64,000 nt of DNA from Hoplostethus atlanticus (Eukaryota > Chordata > Actinopteri > Trachichthyiformes > Trachichthyidae). The stretch covers positions 434,001 to 498,000 of the forward strand of contig JAXDDX010000014.1 in NCBI GenBank assembly GCA_034670405.1. Reading direction: 5' to 3'. A program made the position numbers and the translations under genes. Under the pieces are notes generated by a model that saw only the letters and a program-made list of their open reading frames with translations, had not been told where the DNA came from and did no database searches. Positions 36,415-52,391 of this stretch are shown piece by piece. Position 1 is the first letter of the stretch. Each line of letters starts with the position of its first letter.

Positions 36415-36528
36415 CAGTGGTGGAATGAACTCCCCACTGATGTCAGGACAGCAGAGTCGCTGCCCATCTTTCGCTGCAGGCTGAAAACCCACCTCTTCAG
36501 GAAACACTACCCTGACCCTTCCTCTTAG
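36415..36528 (+). pseudogene. LINE ORF2 C-terminal remnant
   Basis: In-frame QWWNELPTDVRTAESLPIFR then RCRLKTHLFRKHYPDPSS and a stop, matching the end of many L2/CR1 ORF2 proteins (compare YLWNSLPASIREAGSIEVFK at 48000). Everything upstream is missing. Confidence 0.8.
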
Positions 36529-36574
36529 CCATGCCTATTTGTCGTCAATTATGTGTCTGAGCTCTTGTTTATTG

Positions 36575-36673
36575 GCTCTTGTTTATTTGATACACTTATT
36601 TGTCTTAGCTCTTGTTTATTTGGTTCACTTATTTGTCTTAGCTCTTGTTTATTTGATTCTCTTATTTGTCTCA
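36575..36673 (+). repeat. 33-bp tandem repeat, 3 copies
   Basis: Units start gctcttgtttatttg at 36575, 36608 and 36641, with a partial unit from 36561. It lies in the LINE 3' UTR. Confidence 0.9.
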
Positions 36674-36878
36674 TTTGTTTAAGATAAAGTAGGTTGCTAA
36701 CTTATTGCACTCTTACCTTAACACTAGTTATGCTCTTAGTTGCTTGTTTAGGAAGGAAATGCACTTACGATTTCTGGTGACTAGTAGTTTTCTTGCCTAC
36801 CTATGTTGAATGCACTTATTGTAAGTCGCTTTGGATAAAAGCGTCTGCTAAATGACTGTAATGTAATGTAATGTAATG

Positions 36879-37835
36879 AAAAACCAAGCCAGACTTTATT
36901 CCTGCTTGTTCCAGTTTGTCTAAGATAACACAGCAGTTTCTGTATCACATTTTTGAGAGCTTGATTTGTTTGAAGTTTTGCAGATTTCAACCAAACCCTG
37001 TTTCAAAACCAGAGCAGTGTGAATTAAGTCTAAAATATTTATAAATGTACACTTGAGCACTATAAAATACATTTTATTTTATGCACATTTTTGTCCAGAT
37101 ACTTGGCCCTTGGTAATTAATACCCGTTCCCCCACTAGGAGTCCGTGGCACCTACATCAGTGGCAGTACCCCGCACATAGCGCACCGCCACAGCTACCAA
37201 AAATAACACAAGTAGCTCTCTGCTTCAGACAGCCAATCTGACAGACTGAGTGAGTCATGGTATTGTCAATTACCTGGAGGTGACAGAGTAAGACTTGGTG
37301 TAGCTCCTGGATTACACACATTTCTAAAAATAAGATTTTCCTTCTACTAATTCAGAACAGTTGAACATGAACCCTGTGTGACTCTACCCACAAAGAACAG
37401 AGCAGAAAACCTTCCTGGCAGGTTGGTTTGTTCAGCTGCCTTTAGTCGAAGAGTTGCTGGTTCAATCCCTGTTTTTGACAGTGACCAATACTAATTACCT
37501 CATTTTCCCACAGGTATCATTTAAATTTGAGCTTTCTGCCAAAGTACCTTTGAGCAAGGCCATCTATCTCCCATGTACATGTGTACCATCCTGCTCCAAG
37601 AACACCTGGCATTAAACTGACCTTAGATTAATACTGCGAATTAACACAGTGGACGGTTGCTTGCTATGATATTTTTATTGTGTTTACCCATGTAACACTA
37701 AAGATTTCGGGCCTTTTTTAATTCATGATGGGCAACAGAATTATACTGCAAAGTAGATCCCTGCAAATGTGATGGAACACTACTGCCTCCTGTTGGTAGA
37801 GATATAAAACCACACCTAGATTTAAATCAAGTGAG
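36879..37835. other. Unassigned DNA
   Basis: No gene or repeat recognised. Confidence 0.45.
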
Positions 37836-38085
37836 TTTATTGAGCCATAGAAGTGTTTAAATAGATACAGAAGTCTTCAATGAGAAACCATTAAATGGAG
37901 CAACCCAAACAGGAACCACAAAACAGAAAGTACATTGCATTTCTAAATGAGGGGCAGAAAGGCTGACCATCTCAAAGGTTGCAAGACGCCCTTAAAGTGA
38001 TGATTAAGTAATATTCTTGTAGAGGGACAACATGGCTGGGTCTTTGGTGTCATTACAACGATCCTCTTCTTCCATCAGCACCATC
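37836..38085 (-). CDS. Candidate terminal exon and 3' UTR, minus strand
   Basis: A splice acceptor (ttttttcccccaaatag on the minus strand) is followed at 38085 by one base completing a codon and then MVLMEEEDRCNDTKDPAMLS LYKNIT and a stop at 38004-38006. The other two phases hit early stops. An AATAAA signal lies at 37836-37841, 163 bases after the stop. No upstream exon was found: the second DIRS copy starts 165 bases away and the astacin gene beyond it has its own stop. I do not recognise the peptide. Confidence 0.5.
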
Positions 38086-38994
38086 CTATTTGGGGGAAAA
38101 AATGGGATTATGAGGTTCACGGAGGAGGTTGGTTTAGTATAAATCTCAAACAAAAATTTCTCAACTATTTTCCCCATTCTTCTGTATCTGTGTGCTGCTT
38201 TTACATGGAAACCAAATCAATAGTATGCTGTGTTTTTCTGTGTGTTAGGAATGGTAGTTATGTACTATAACTCTAGTTCTATGATCGTAGGCAAAGCCGT
38301 TTAGGCTTCGCTTTATGGGCTAAGGCGAAGCTACGAGCGGAGCCCGATCGATGTACCCCTGCTGGACCCAAAGGCCCGAGGGGCAAAGACACAAGCATAT
38401 TCTGAATAACATACATTATCCAGAACTACCTACTACCTCAAGTTCATGCATCACATGAAGAAGAGTATAAACCAACCATAGCCATCTTGTGTTCATTGAA
38501 CTGTGCAGTTGACACCAAGAGGGAGCCCGGACAAACAGACAGTCAGTTATCCCTGCATACAGTCTGCTGTTTCTTCATACGAGCATAGGCATTCGTATTG
38601 AAGAAAAAGGTGTTAGCATACCGGCGCTAACCTAACAGCATGACAAGCCACCACGTCAACCCCTCCAGCGCTACCTAGCGCAGAGGGATGGAAGCTAGGC
38701 AATCAACCCTAATCAATGGTCCAGTTAAAACTGGTGGGAAAGCTACAGCTTGAATAGCCCAACCAGGTGGACAGGACCCGTCCCTCCGGAGTGCATCAGT
38801 CTTATGTACGGGGTTACGAACTGTAACCAAGGGGAAAGCATCCAGCAGTGATTAGGGCAATGGGAAAGGATGGAGAAGAAGGCAAGTTACGAACTGTAAC
38901 TGTCACTGTATGACTCACTCCTTGTCCTGCATTGCAAAGGGGGCCGGCGCCTTCGTTCCCAGCGCCAGAACAGAGTGGCCGAAGGAGCCCCCAG

Positions 38995-39288
38995 TCATGT
39001 CAAGCATGTAAAAATGCACAAAAGGACTCGGGGAAGACGTGACAGCGCATATGTCTTCCACCGACACACCCTTAGCAGGGCTGATGAGGCTGCCACGCCA
39101 TGCGTGGAGTGAGCTGAGACACCCTCACATAGCCAGTGTGACAGCCGCTGTTTTGAGAGAGCACGACCTTTGCTGGAGTCCCCAAAACACACAAACAGCT
39201 GTTGTGTTATCCTGAACTCAGCTGTGCGCTGAATATAGATGGTAAGTGCCCGTACCGGGCACAGGAGATAACTAAGACTCATTAGCAT
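38995..39288 (-). pseudogene. DIRS copy 2 recombinase C-terminal remnant
   Basis: Reads LLCPVRALTIYIQRTAEFR, RALSKQRLSHWLCEGVSA and HSTHGVAASSALLR, then drifts out of frame before the catalytic Tyr. It preserves the His-x-x-Arg region that copy 1 lost to a stop. Confidence 0.8.
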
Positions 39289-39525
39289 GAGGAGGCGGAT
39301 GGAAAGCCTTCAGCACAATGTCCCTAGAACGATAAGAACTCCTTATGTTCTTGGGCGGAGAGGTGGGAAGGCGTAGAGGAGCATTTGGGGCCATGGAACA
39401 TGGGCCATTGCGTCCACACCCAGTGGCGGAAGATCCTGCGGAATCAGGGAGAACCAGAGACTGCAATGAGTGTTCTCCCTGGAGGCAAACCGGTCCACCT
39501 GGGCTTCCCCGAATCTCTGCCAGAT

Positions 39526-39870
39526 CTATTTGACAATGTCGGGATGTAACCGCCACTCGTCCCGGCGGGGTCCGCCACGGGACATGAGGTCTTCTCCGAC
39601 ATTCTGGATGCCCGCTATGTGAAGAGCTCTCAGACTGAGGAGGTTCTGGAACTCCCAAAGCCAGAGCTTGATTGCCGCACTGTGGAGGGCAGAGGAAGGT
39701 ACTCTACCTTGGTGGTTGATATAGGCTGCCGCTGACATGCTGTCTGTTCTCACCAGCACATGGCGACCCCGAACCAGGGTGTGAAAATGCTTCAGCACTT
39801 TCAATACCGTGGTCAGTTCCAGCACATTTATGTGAGCAGAGGGAGGAGTCTGCCACCGGGCGCCAACCAA
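39526..39870 (-). pseudogene. DIRS copy 2 RNase H remnant
   Basis: INVLELTTVLKVLKHFHTLV and HVLVRTDSMSAAAYINHQG are conserved RNase H blocks of DIRS elements; the ELTTVL Glu and RTDSMS Asp are the expected catalytic positions. Followed by HIAGIQNVGEDLMSRGG and WRLHPDIVK. Open for 114 codons. Confidence 0.8.
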
Positions 39871-40048
39871 GTGGGAGAGACAGGTCCCCCCCTACCCCAT
39901 CAGAGAAGCATCTGTGAACACGACAACATGAGATGCTACTCTGCCCAAAGGACCCCTGTGGACATGGTCATGTGGTCTCTCCAATGGTTCAGGTCCGATG
40001 TCACCGAGCGCGGAATGAACAACATTCTGCGCTTGTGACGCCTGGGGT

Positions 40049-40594
40049 CTAATTTTGGCGAGCAAACCATCTTTGCAGTTTGCGCATTAAGAGCAGACCC
40101 AGTGGAACCACTGGGTGAGCTGCCGCCATAAGCCCAGGAGATGCATAACCGACAGGGCCGTCACGACCCTGTGGGCTTGGAACGCCATTAGCACCGATGA
40201 AATGGCGACTCGCCTCTGGGGCGAGAGCCTCGCTGTCATAGATGTTGAATCTAGGGATACACCCAGATACACTAACTGACGGCTGGGGAATGGCGTGCTT
40301 TTCTCCCAATTGATGGTGAAGCCTAGAAGGGAGAGGTGCACCACTAGTGCGTGGGGCTAGGGAATAGCCGAAGGGGAGGCATTGGTACTCGTATGCTTTG
40401 CCCTGAAAGGCAAAGCGGAGGAATTTCCTTTGAGATTGGAGAATGGGGACATGGAAGTAAGCGTCCTTGAGATCGATGGACGTTAGCCAGTCGCCCTTTC
40501 TCACACACCTTAGCAGTGCTCTGGTGGTAAGCATTCTGAACTTCCTTGCCACCACTAGCTTGTTGAGGGGGCGTAGGTCCAGAATAGGCCTCAT
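40049..40594 (-). pseudogene. DIRS copy 2 reverse transcriptase, catalytic block deleted
   Basis: Starts MRPILDLRPLNKLVVARKF and continues through SIDLKDAYFHVPILQSQ and EYQCLPFGYSLAPRT, then jumps by deletion into SLVVHLSLLGF sequence in another frame. The YLDD active site is absent. The first half is in better frame than in copy 1. Confidence 0.85.
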
Positions 40595-40906
40595 GGCCCC
40601 TTAAAAGGGTGGGTCCCTCAGCAGAAGCATGAAGAGTGGCCGTCCTCCGGCAGAAGATCCGCCGGGCAGGAATTACAGCTCTTGGCCCTGAAAAGGGCTG
40701 ATCAAGGAATTCATCCTCTTTTAGCTTAGGTGTTCGCTGAAAGAAAAAGGAGGACGAATGCCAGCAGACACGGCATTATATACAGGTGCTTGGGGGCAGA
40801 GCCCCAGCTGATAGGGGCATTGTTGAATTTTCAGTGCTTGCACTCAGGCGTACAAGCATAGCCCATAAGGCGAAGCCTAAACGGCAAAGCCTACAAGACA
40901 TAGAAC

Positions 40907-41082
40907 TTGAATGAATATGTCTGAAATTGTAGCTGTTGTATTTTTGTCACTTTATTAACGTCTAGAAACATTACTTTACAAGGGATTCAACAATGACAAT
41001 CACAAAGCAGAGGAATAGTCATAGGAGACAACATAAGAAAACAAAATAATAAAAATAATAATGATAATAATACAATAATAAT

Positions 41083-41122
<40 letters not shown>

Positions 41123-41448
41123 TAAAGTTAAAAAATACTTTGACTGCGTTTTTGTTAGAGGAAGAAATTGTGAATGTGTAATTCTCCATTTCCTTCAGAA
41201 ATACAATGAATTGTGTTTTTGTATTTGTGAACTTCTTTATATTTGTGCATTATTGATTTGTGAATATGGAATTTAGCTAAAATTAATATTAAATTAATGA
41301 GAAAAAAACTATTTTCTTCCTTATCACTGTATTCATAGCAACCGAATATAATACGTTTGAAGTAAATGGAGAAGCCTGGGAAAATATTACTAATTATGAA
41401 AATGATTGTAGCTGGTTTCCTCTGATTAGGCGTTCAGTGGATTTTGTC
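40907..41448. other. Unassigned with AAT repeats
   Basis: An (AAT)n tract occupies about 41042-41123. Nothing else recognised. Confidence 0.55.
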
Positions 41449-41449
41449 T

Positions 41450-46154
<4,705 letters not shown>

Positions 46155-46326
46155 CCTACTGATTGATTATAGATCTGGGTACGTCTCTCTAACGGGCTGG
46201 ATTCTCCAGAAACCAATGTAGCGTAGCGTTCCTAACCACACCACACTGAGGTTACAGTCATCAGTGTTGGGCTCGTTACTCCACAATGTAATGTATTCCT
46301 CTTTACTTGTTACTCATTTCAAAAAG

Positions 46327-46700
46327 AAAATATAGCTGCAAGCGGCAATTTGTGGGTTCAAACCATTTTGCGGTTTAACAAATATGAAACTGTGTTTTAA
46401 AGAATCTTTAGCCTCTCTGGGATAATCTAGTCCAGATTTGACCAGTGTAAGTATAGTGGTTTTTGATCTGGACCTGGTCTAATGTAGTCTGGATGGAGAA
46501 AAATCAGTGAAATCGCAAATCAGTTTTCACAAATAGAATAAACGTCACCCCCTATTGGTGAATTTCAAAAACATTTTGGGGACATGTTTCAATATCCATC
46601 AGTTTGGTGATGTTTGGACAAACTGTCAATTATGGCCAAATTTGCGCCAGGCCCATGCACGTTTGGAACTGGTGGTGCCCCCTATTCAGCAATTTCAAAA
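46327..46700 (+). repeat. Dispersed repeat (tatagctgcaagcggcaa type)
   Basis: Starts tatagctgcaagcggcaatt and contains cgtcaccccctattggtgaa and ggtggtgccccctattcagc, phrases of a common fish interspersed repeat. Ends are not defined. Confidence 0.5.
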
Positions 46701-47204
46701 TAGTTTTACACACGTGGTTCAACATTGTTATGTTTCTGCCACAGTATTATTATATTATTTACACACAAAAAAAAACTAACTTACAATCGTTGTCATAAAT
46801 GGGGAAATAAACGACTTACCTACTAAATACCAAGCGTCTTTGCAATGCGCACGCTTGTAAATTCACTCCGGCTCACTAAACACGGCGAATGTCAAAAAGC
46901 TCTTCGTGGCAGTTTTTCTACAAAATTGAGGGAGATTACCAAACAGAGCAAAGTGTGTATTATGTGAAAAAACACTCATTATACTAGCCCTAAAATGAGT
47001 TTAGTCATACTGTAGCGTCCCGTCAAAGACGGATACTTTGAGTAGACACACAAAACAGTTAGTTTGCAATCCAGTGCATTTATTAAGCTGATTATTAGTT
47101 ACCGTTGGCCGTAACGGCGCCGTACAACAGGGGCCTGTTCCAAGACGCAGGTTCAGCAAACACTGAGTCTAACCCTGCAATGTGTTGTTACAAGGACTTT
47201 TCCT
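46701..47204. other. Unassigned DNA
   Basis: No feature recognised; lies between the repeat and the L2 3' end. Confidence 0.4.
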
Positions 47205-50024
47205 ACAAATCAAATCACATTTATTTGTATAGCCCTTAATCACCGTTACAGTCTCTAAGGGCTTCACAGTGCCCAACATGTGAAAATAATAAATGGTTAG
47301 TACACGACATCCCCCAGCCTTAGACCCTCACAGAGGACAAGGAAAAACTCCCACAAACCCTCACTGGGAAAATTGGGAGAAACCTTGGGAGGGGCTACTC
47401 AGAGAGGGATCCCCCTACCAGGACGGTTGGGCGTGCAATAGATGCCGAGTTTGGGCAAGCAGCATATACACAATATATGAAAGTTTATTTTGGTGGGACA
47501 TCCAGATCTGATGGGGCGGCATCACAGCAACGGCAACTCAGTCAGCGTCATCATAGGACTAGGGGACCATGCAGGCGCCAACACTGCCCAGATAGGAGAA
47601 CGCAACGTCCGCTCAGTCAGCATCGTCCTAGGAGGGGGGACCAACCAGACGCCAACTCTGCCGGGCTGCGGCCTGGAACAGATAGGAGACTCACCCACAC
47701 ACACCCAGACACACACTCTCACTTACACAGACGAACATGACCAGCGTCAGTGGACAGGAGCAGGTAGACCAGGAGAATAGGACATGTAGGCAGGATGCTA
47801 ATATCCATCGGCAGGACCCTGATCTAGGATGAGCTAACTGGTCTAGCCTTACTCTGAGAAGAGACTGAGCCACTCCCTCAAGGCTGGTCAAATGACAGAG
47901 AGAATAAATGGGTTTTTAGCCTTGACTTAAAGACTTCGATAGAGCCTGCCTCTCTGATTGAGGCAGGCAGACTGTTCCATAGATAGGGAGCCCGGTAAGA
48001 AAAGGCTCTGTTACCTGCAGTTTTCTTTTTGACTGCTGGGATAGACAGGTAGCCAGTGTCCTGAGATCTGAGGGCGCGTGACGGTTTATAAGGTTTAATC
48101 AAATCGGATAAATAGACGGTGCCATCCCATGTAATGATTTATATGTAAGTAAAAGCACCTTAAAGTCACACCTGGCCTGAATTGGTAGCCAGTGTAATGA
48201 GGACAGGATGGGAGTTATATGGTCGAATTTCCTAGTTTTGGTCAGGATTCTGGCAGCAGCATTCTGGACCAGTTGTAGTTTTTTAGTGCGCCCAGTAGGT
48301 AAGCCCGAGAAAAGGACATTGCAATAATCGATTCTGGATGATACAAAGGCATGTACTAAAATTTCTGCGTCTGCCTCTGTTAGCATAGGTCGAATTTTGG
48401 CAATATTGCGAAGATGATAAAACGCTGATTTAGTGATCTCCTTAATGTGCAACTCGAATGAGAGGGTAGGGTCGAATTTTACCCCAAGGTTTTTAAAGTA
48501 TGGGCTCTGGGAGATTACACAACTATCAAAGTTAAGAGTACTATTCTCAAATAAGTGCCTATGTCTAGCCGGTCCCACAATCAGCATCTCTGTTTTGCTG
48601 TCATTAAGGAGTAGGAAGTTTAGGGACATCCAATATTTGACCTCTGATAGGCAGGCCTCTAGTTTTTGGAATTGGGTGTCATCGGTTGGTTTGACTGGTA
48701 TGTAAATTTGGGTGTCATCGGCGTAGCAATGGAAGTTAATGCCAAATTTGCGAATGATGCCACCAAGTGGTAGCATATAGATAGAAAATAGCAGTGGTCC
48801 TAGGACAGAGCCTTGTGGGACACCAAAGTCCATATTGCAACACTCTGAGGTCATGTTGTTGTAAAAGACGTGGTGTGATCTATCAAGTAGGTAAGACCTA
48901 AACCAAGAAAGGGCTGATCCCCGGATACCAATATAATGTTCAAGACGGTTCAAGAGTATCGCATGATCAATTGTGTCGAAGGCTGCACTCAGGTCAAGTA
49001 GCAATAGTGCTGAGGTTGAATTGGAGTCAATAGCTAACAAAAGATCATTTACCACTCTCGTGAGTGCAGTTTCGGTCGAGTGAAAGGATCTAAAGCCAGA
49101 TTGGAAGGGATCAAGCAGGTTATTTTTTGACAAAAAATCTGTAAGTTGACTGGCTACTGTTCGTTCAAGTAATTTGGAGAGGAACGGCAGATTTGAGATT
49201 GGTCTATAGTTCTGAAGTACTTCGGGGTCAAGGTTCGGTTTTTTCAGTAGTGGCTTGATCACGGCTGTTTTAAAGGCGGAGGGCACCGTGCCAGTGGAGA
49301 GCGACTGATTGATCACATAGAGAATGGAGGGTCCTAAGATAGGGAATACTTCTTTAAGCAGTTTAGCAGGTAGAGGGTCAAGCATGCAGGTCGTGGGTTT
49401 TGAAGACAGAGTTAGCTTGGTGAGAGAGTCTAAGGAAACTAAATCAAACTGTGAAAAAAGACATTCAGCCCGGGAAACACCAAGTGGACTTTTCAGGGGT
49501 GAGACGGCACCGCCAGTAGAGAGTGTACTGGTGATCTCATCTCTAATCAGCGCGATTTTCTGACTAAAAAAGGACATGAAATCATTCGGAGAAAACAGAA
49601 AGCTATCAGAGGGGGAGGGATTCCACGTTAGCTTAGCAACAGTGTCGAATAGAAACTTTGGGTTGTTTTTATTTGCACTGATTAACCTAGAGAAGTGTGC
49701 AGTTTTGGCTGACGAGAGTGCACATTTATAATTTAGCAAGTTATCATTCCAGGCAAGCCGGAAGACTTCGAGTTTGGTCAATCGCCATTTACGTTCTAGT
49801 TTTCTACAGGCTTGTTTAAGTGCACGAGTGTCGTGGGTAAACCACGGTGCAAACTTCCTAGCGTGGTGTTTTCTAGTAACTAACGGGGCGATTGAGTCAA
49901 GCGCGTTGGTAAGGCTAGCGTTTAGTTCGTTGGCAAAATTGTCGAGTGAGCCAACATGACCAGAGAGTGGTGCGAGAAAGCTGGGCAGTTTTTCAGATAG
50001 TAACGAGGCCGTAGTGGCATTAAT
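47205..50024 (-). mobile_element. L2-type LINE, 5'-truncated or interrupted
   Basis: Minus-strand LINE with a long open ORF2 part (50024-48099), a C-terminal piece in another frame (48102-47878) and a 3' UTR ending gccctt...tacaaataaatgtgatttg at about 47205. Upstream it stops abruptly at the Gypsy LTR, so either the LTR element inserted there or the LINE is truncated at that point. Confidence 0.9.
47878..50024 (-). pseudogene. L2 ORF2 (linker, RT, C-terminal domain), one frameshift
   Basis: About 640 open codons, the best-kept transposon protein here. In order: linker (RKFAPWFTHDTRALKQACRK), RT blocks NYRPISNLPFLSKLLERTV, LLLDLSAAFDTIDH, GVPQGSVLGPLLFSIY and catalytic YADDTQ, then LGVKFDPTLSFELHI, VQNAAARILTKTRKFDHITP and LHWLPIQARCDFKVLLLTY. 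Near 48105 a small deletion shifts the frame; the remaining 74 codons (KPYKPSRALRSQDTGYLSIP ... LKTHLFSLSF) follow in the next frame. The endonuclease domain is absent. The recent look suggests a young insertion. Confidence 0.9.
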
Positions 50025-50586
50025 TGTTACGGTGTCCCAGGTGGGACCCAAAAGCAGAACCGAAACTCAGAGGGAGGATGAACAAAGGTTTATTTCTGAA
50101 GAGAAAACCGGGGGAGGTAGACAGGAGCGGAGGTAGTGGACAGGGCTGGAGGCGGAAGCAGGGGGAGCCGGAGGGACTGGTGGTGAACGTGGCAGGCAGA
50201 GGAAGAGCAGGTAGACAGGCAGGGAGGAATGCGGTATGGCTGGGTACGGGTGGAGATCTTGGGATGAGAAGAGATGAGGGTTAACACACAAACACACAGG
50301 TAGTCAAGGCTTTAGTCCGAAATACAAGGGCCGGGAACGAGATGTACCACACTGGCTGAATAACGATCTGGCGATGAGTGGGAGGAAGTCCGGGGTTTAA
50401 GTATTGGTGGTGATGACTTGATGGATAGCAGGTGTGCGGGGTAGAGCAGGTGATCGGGATGAGGTGATGATGCAGGGAGGAGCCGGAGACTGGAGCCACG
50501 CCCGCCGACACATATACACACACCGACAGGGACAGACAGGTAGAGACACATGGGGAAACACAGGGGGCACGGTGGAGACCGTGACA
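50025..50586 (-). repeat. Gypsy 3' LTR
   Basis: 562 bp bounded by TGTTACGG and CCGTGACA on the plus strand. A run of seven C's and tacc lies just outside the pol-proximal border, where a polypurine tract is expected on the minus strand (ggggggg at 50589-50597). The partner LTR is not in the window. Confidence 0.75.
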
Positions 50587-50597
50587 GTACCCCCCCC

Positions 50598-52391
50598 TCA
50601 ACGGGAGCCTCCAGGCGACCCACCAGGCTTGTCCGGATGGGCCTGGTGGAACTCCCGAACGAGGGAGGGGTCCAGGATGAGATGACGGGAAACCCAGGTG
50701 CGTTCCTCCGGGCCATATCCCTCCCAGTCGACCAGGTATTGGTATCCCCGGCCTCGGCGGCGTACGTCCAGTAGCCGCCGGACGGTGTAGGCTGGGTGGT
50801 CGTCGATGATCCGGGGGGGTGGAGGGGGAACGGCTGGAGGGCACAAGGGGCTGACAGACACAGGTTTAATTTGGGAGACGTGGAAGGTAGGGTGAATCCT
50901 CATGGACCTGGGCAGTTTCAGTCTTACGGCAGAGGGGTTGATGATTTTATCGATCTCGTAAGGACCAATAAACCGGGGGGACAGTTTCTTTGAGATGACC
51001 CTAAGGGGAATATCCCTTGAGGACAACCAAACTCTCTGACCTGGGCGATACTCCGGAGCCGGGGTCCGGTGACGGTCGGCCAGGCGTCGGTTGCGGTCGG
51101 CAGTGCGGAGGAGCGCGGAGCGTGTCTCCCTCCAGATCCGACGGCAACGACGTAGGTGGGCCTGCACAGATGGAACCGCGATCTCCTCCTCCTGGGCTGG
51201 GAACAGGGGAGGTTGATAGCCCAAGGAGGCCTCAAAGGGTGACCTCCCCATGGCTGCACTGGGGAGCGAGTTATGGGCATACTCTACCCACGGTAGCTGG
51301 GAGCTCCAGGAGGAGGGGTTGCGAGCGGCGACGCAGCGGAGTGCGGACTCCAGGTCTTGGTTAGCCCGCTCCGTTTGGCCGTTGGTCTGGGGATGGAATC
51401 CGGAGGAGAGGCTCACCGAGGCTCCCAGGGCCATGCAGAAAGACCTCCACACCTGGGAGATGAATTGTGGCCCCCGGTCTGACACGATGTCCGAGGGAAT
51501 CCCATGGAGGCGAAGGACATGAAGGGTAAGCAGCTCGGCCGTCTCATGGGCTGTGGGGAGTTTGGGGAGGGCAACAAAGTGTGCAGTCTTTGAAAAACGG
51601 TCGACGATGGTGAGTATGGTGGTGTTACCTTGAGAGGGGGGTAGTCCGGTGATGAAGTCGAGTGCGATGTGGGACCAGGGGCGACTGGGAACAGGTAGGG
51701 GGCGGAGCAGGCCAGCCGGGGGCCGGTGGGAGGTCTTTCCACGCGCACACACTGTGCAAGCGGCGACGAAGGTGCGGGTGTCGGCCTCCATAGTCGGCCA
51801 CCAAAAGTGTCCTCTGAGGAGCGCCAGCGTGCGGCCCATTCCCGGATGGCAGGCCAACCGGGACGTGTGACCCCACTGGAGGACCTGGGAGCGGACAGAG
51901 TTGGGAACAAACAAACGGTTAGGGGGGCCGTTACCTGGGTCGGGCTGGGTCTGCTGGGCTTGCCTCACCGTCGCCTCGATTTCCCAGGTAACAGCAGCCA
52001 CCACGCAGGAAGACGGGAGGATGGTGTCCGGGGTGGCCGGCGCCTCCTGGGAGACATGCAGGCGGGAGAGAGCGTCCGGCTTAGTGTTGCGGGATCCAGG
52101 GCGATAGGTGAGGATAAAAGAAAAACGTCCAAAGAACAAGGCCCAACGAGCCTGACGGGAATTGAGGCGCTTGGCTGACTGGAGGTAGGCAAGGTTTTTG
52201 TGGTCTGTCCAGACCACAAAAGGAAGTTCGGCCCCCTCCAGCCAGTGTCTCCACTCCTCCAAGGCCAGCTTCACGGCCAGCAACTCCCGGTTGCCTACGT
52301 CGTAGTTCCGTTCGGCGGGTGACAGACGACGAGACAGGAAGGCGCAGGGATGGAGTTTCTGGTCCGAGCTGGATCGTTGGGAGAGGACATT
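50598..52391 (-). CDS. Gypsy Pol fragment: RNase H, integrase, chromodomain
   Basis: Open for about 597 element-derived codons, no stops. RNase H occupies the first 110 residues ([38 protein letters not shown]). A His2-Cys2 zinc module ([14 protein letters not shown] ... [11 protein letters not shown]) precedes the integrase core with Asp in [13 protein letters not shown], Asp in [12 protein letters not shown] and Glu in [12 protein letters not shown]. The C-terminus has [34 protein letters not shown], a chromodomain thought to guide insertion to chromatin marks. The open frame extends 19 codons upstream into non-Gypsy DNA (start at 52448), which is fortuitous. Intact integrase but no RT, so not autonomous. 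Confidence 0.9.
   Translation of the reverse strand, partial: NVLSQRSSSDQKLHPCAFLSRRLSPAERNYDVGNRELLAVKLALEEWRHWLEGAELPFVVWTDHKNLAYLQSAKRLNSRQARWALFFGRFSFILTYRPGSRNTKPDALSRLHVSQEAPATPDTILPSSCVVAAVTWEIEATVRQAQQTQPDPGNGPPNRLFVPNSVRSQVLQWGHTSRLACHPGMGRTLALLRGHFWWPTMEADTRTFVAACTVCARGKTSHRPPAGLLRPLPVPSRPWSHIALDFITGLPPSQGNTTILTIVDRFSKTAHFVALPKLPTAHETAELLTLHVLRLHGIPSDIVSDRGPQFISQVWRSFCMALGASVSLSSGFHPQTNGQTERANQDLESALRCVAARNPSSWSSQLPWVEYAHNSLPSAAMGRSPFEASLGYQPPLFPAQEEEIAVPSVQAHLRRCRRIWRETRSALLRTADRNRRLADRHRTPAPEYRPGQRVWLSSRDIPLRVISKKLSPRFIGPYEIDKIINPSAVRLKLPRSMRIHPTFHVSQIKPVSVSPLCPPAVPPPPPRIIDDHPAYTVRRLLDVRRRGRGYQYLVDWEGYGPEERTWVSRHLILDPSLVREFHQAHPDKPGGSPGGSR

Larger units (their letters stand above)
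36400..36878 (+). mobile_element. LINE 3' fragment with C-terminal codons
   Basis: Ends in the same tail as 34260-34328. The 5' part keeps 37 intact codons of an L2/CR1-type ORF2 C-terminus. Between them lies a 33-bp tandem repeat. Confidence 0.8.
38250..40906 (-). mobile_element. DIRS copy 2, internally deleted
   Basis: A 2.66-kb relative of 13860-19720. The left end carries the terminal 17-bp palindrome and the site that is interrupted in the mini-DIRS; the right end matches 19537-19720. Relative to copy 1 it lacks most of the recombinase (junction near 39357 joins sequence equal to 15010 and 15795), about 450 bp of RT including YLDD (junction near 40350), and nearly all of gag and the tandem repeat (junctions near 40600-40640). 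It cannot encode any of its own enzymes. Confidence 0.9.
50025..52391 (-). mobile_element. Gypsy (chromovirus-type) retrotransposon, 5' half missing
   Basis: Minus-strand element with the 3' half of pol and one LTR. The LTR (50025-50586) has TGTCACGG...CCGTAACA ends on the minus strand. Pol ends 12 bases before it. Gag, protease, RT and the 5' LTR are absent: sequence unrelated to Gypsy begins at about 52392. A chromodomain at the C-terminus places it with chromoviruses. Confidence 0.9.

Noticed and set aside
36575-36673. CRISPR-like regular repeat
   Set aside because: The 33-bp units are directly adjacent with no spacers, and the genome is eukaryotic.
50281-50844. 187-codon minus frame overlapping Gypsy pol and LTR
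   Set aside because: It is Pro/Ser-rich, in a different frame from the intact pol, and crosses the LTR border; it is a shadow frame.
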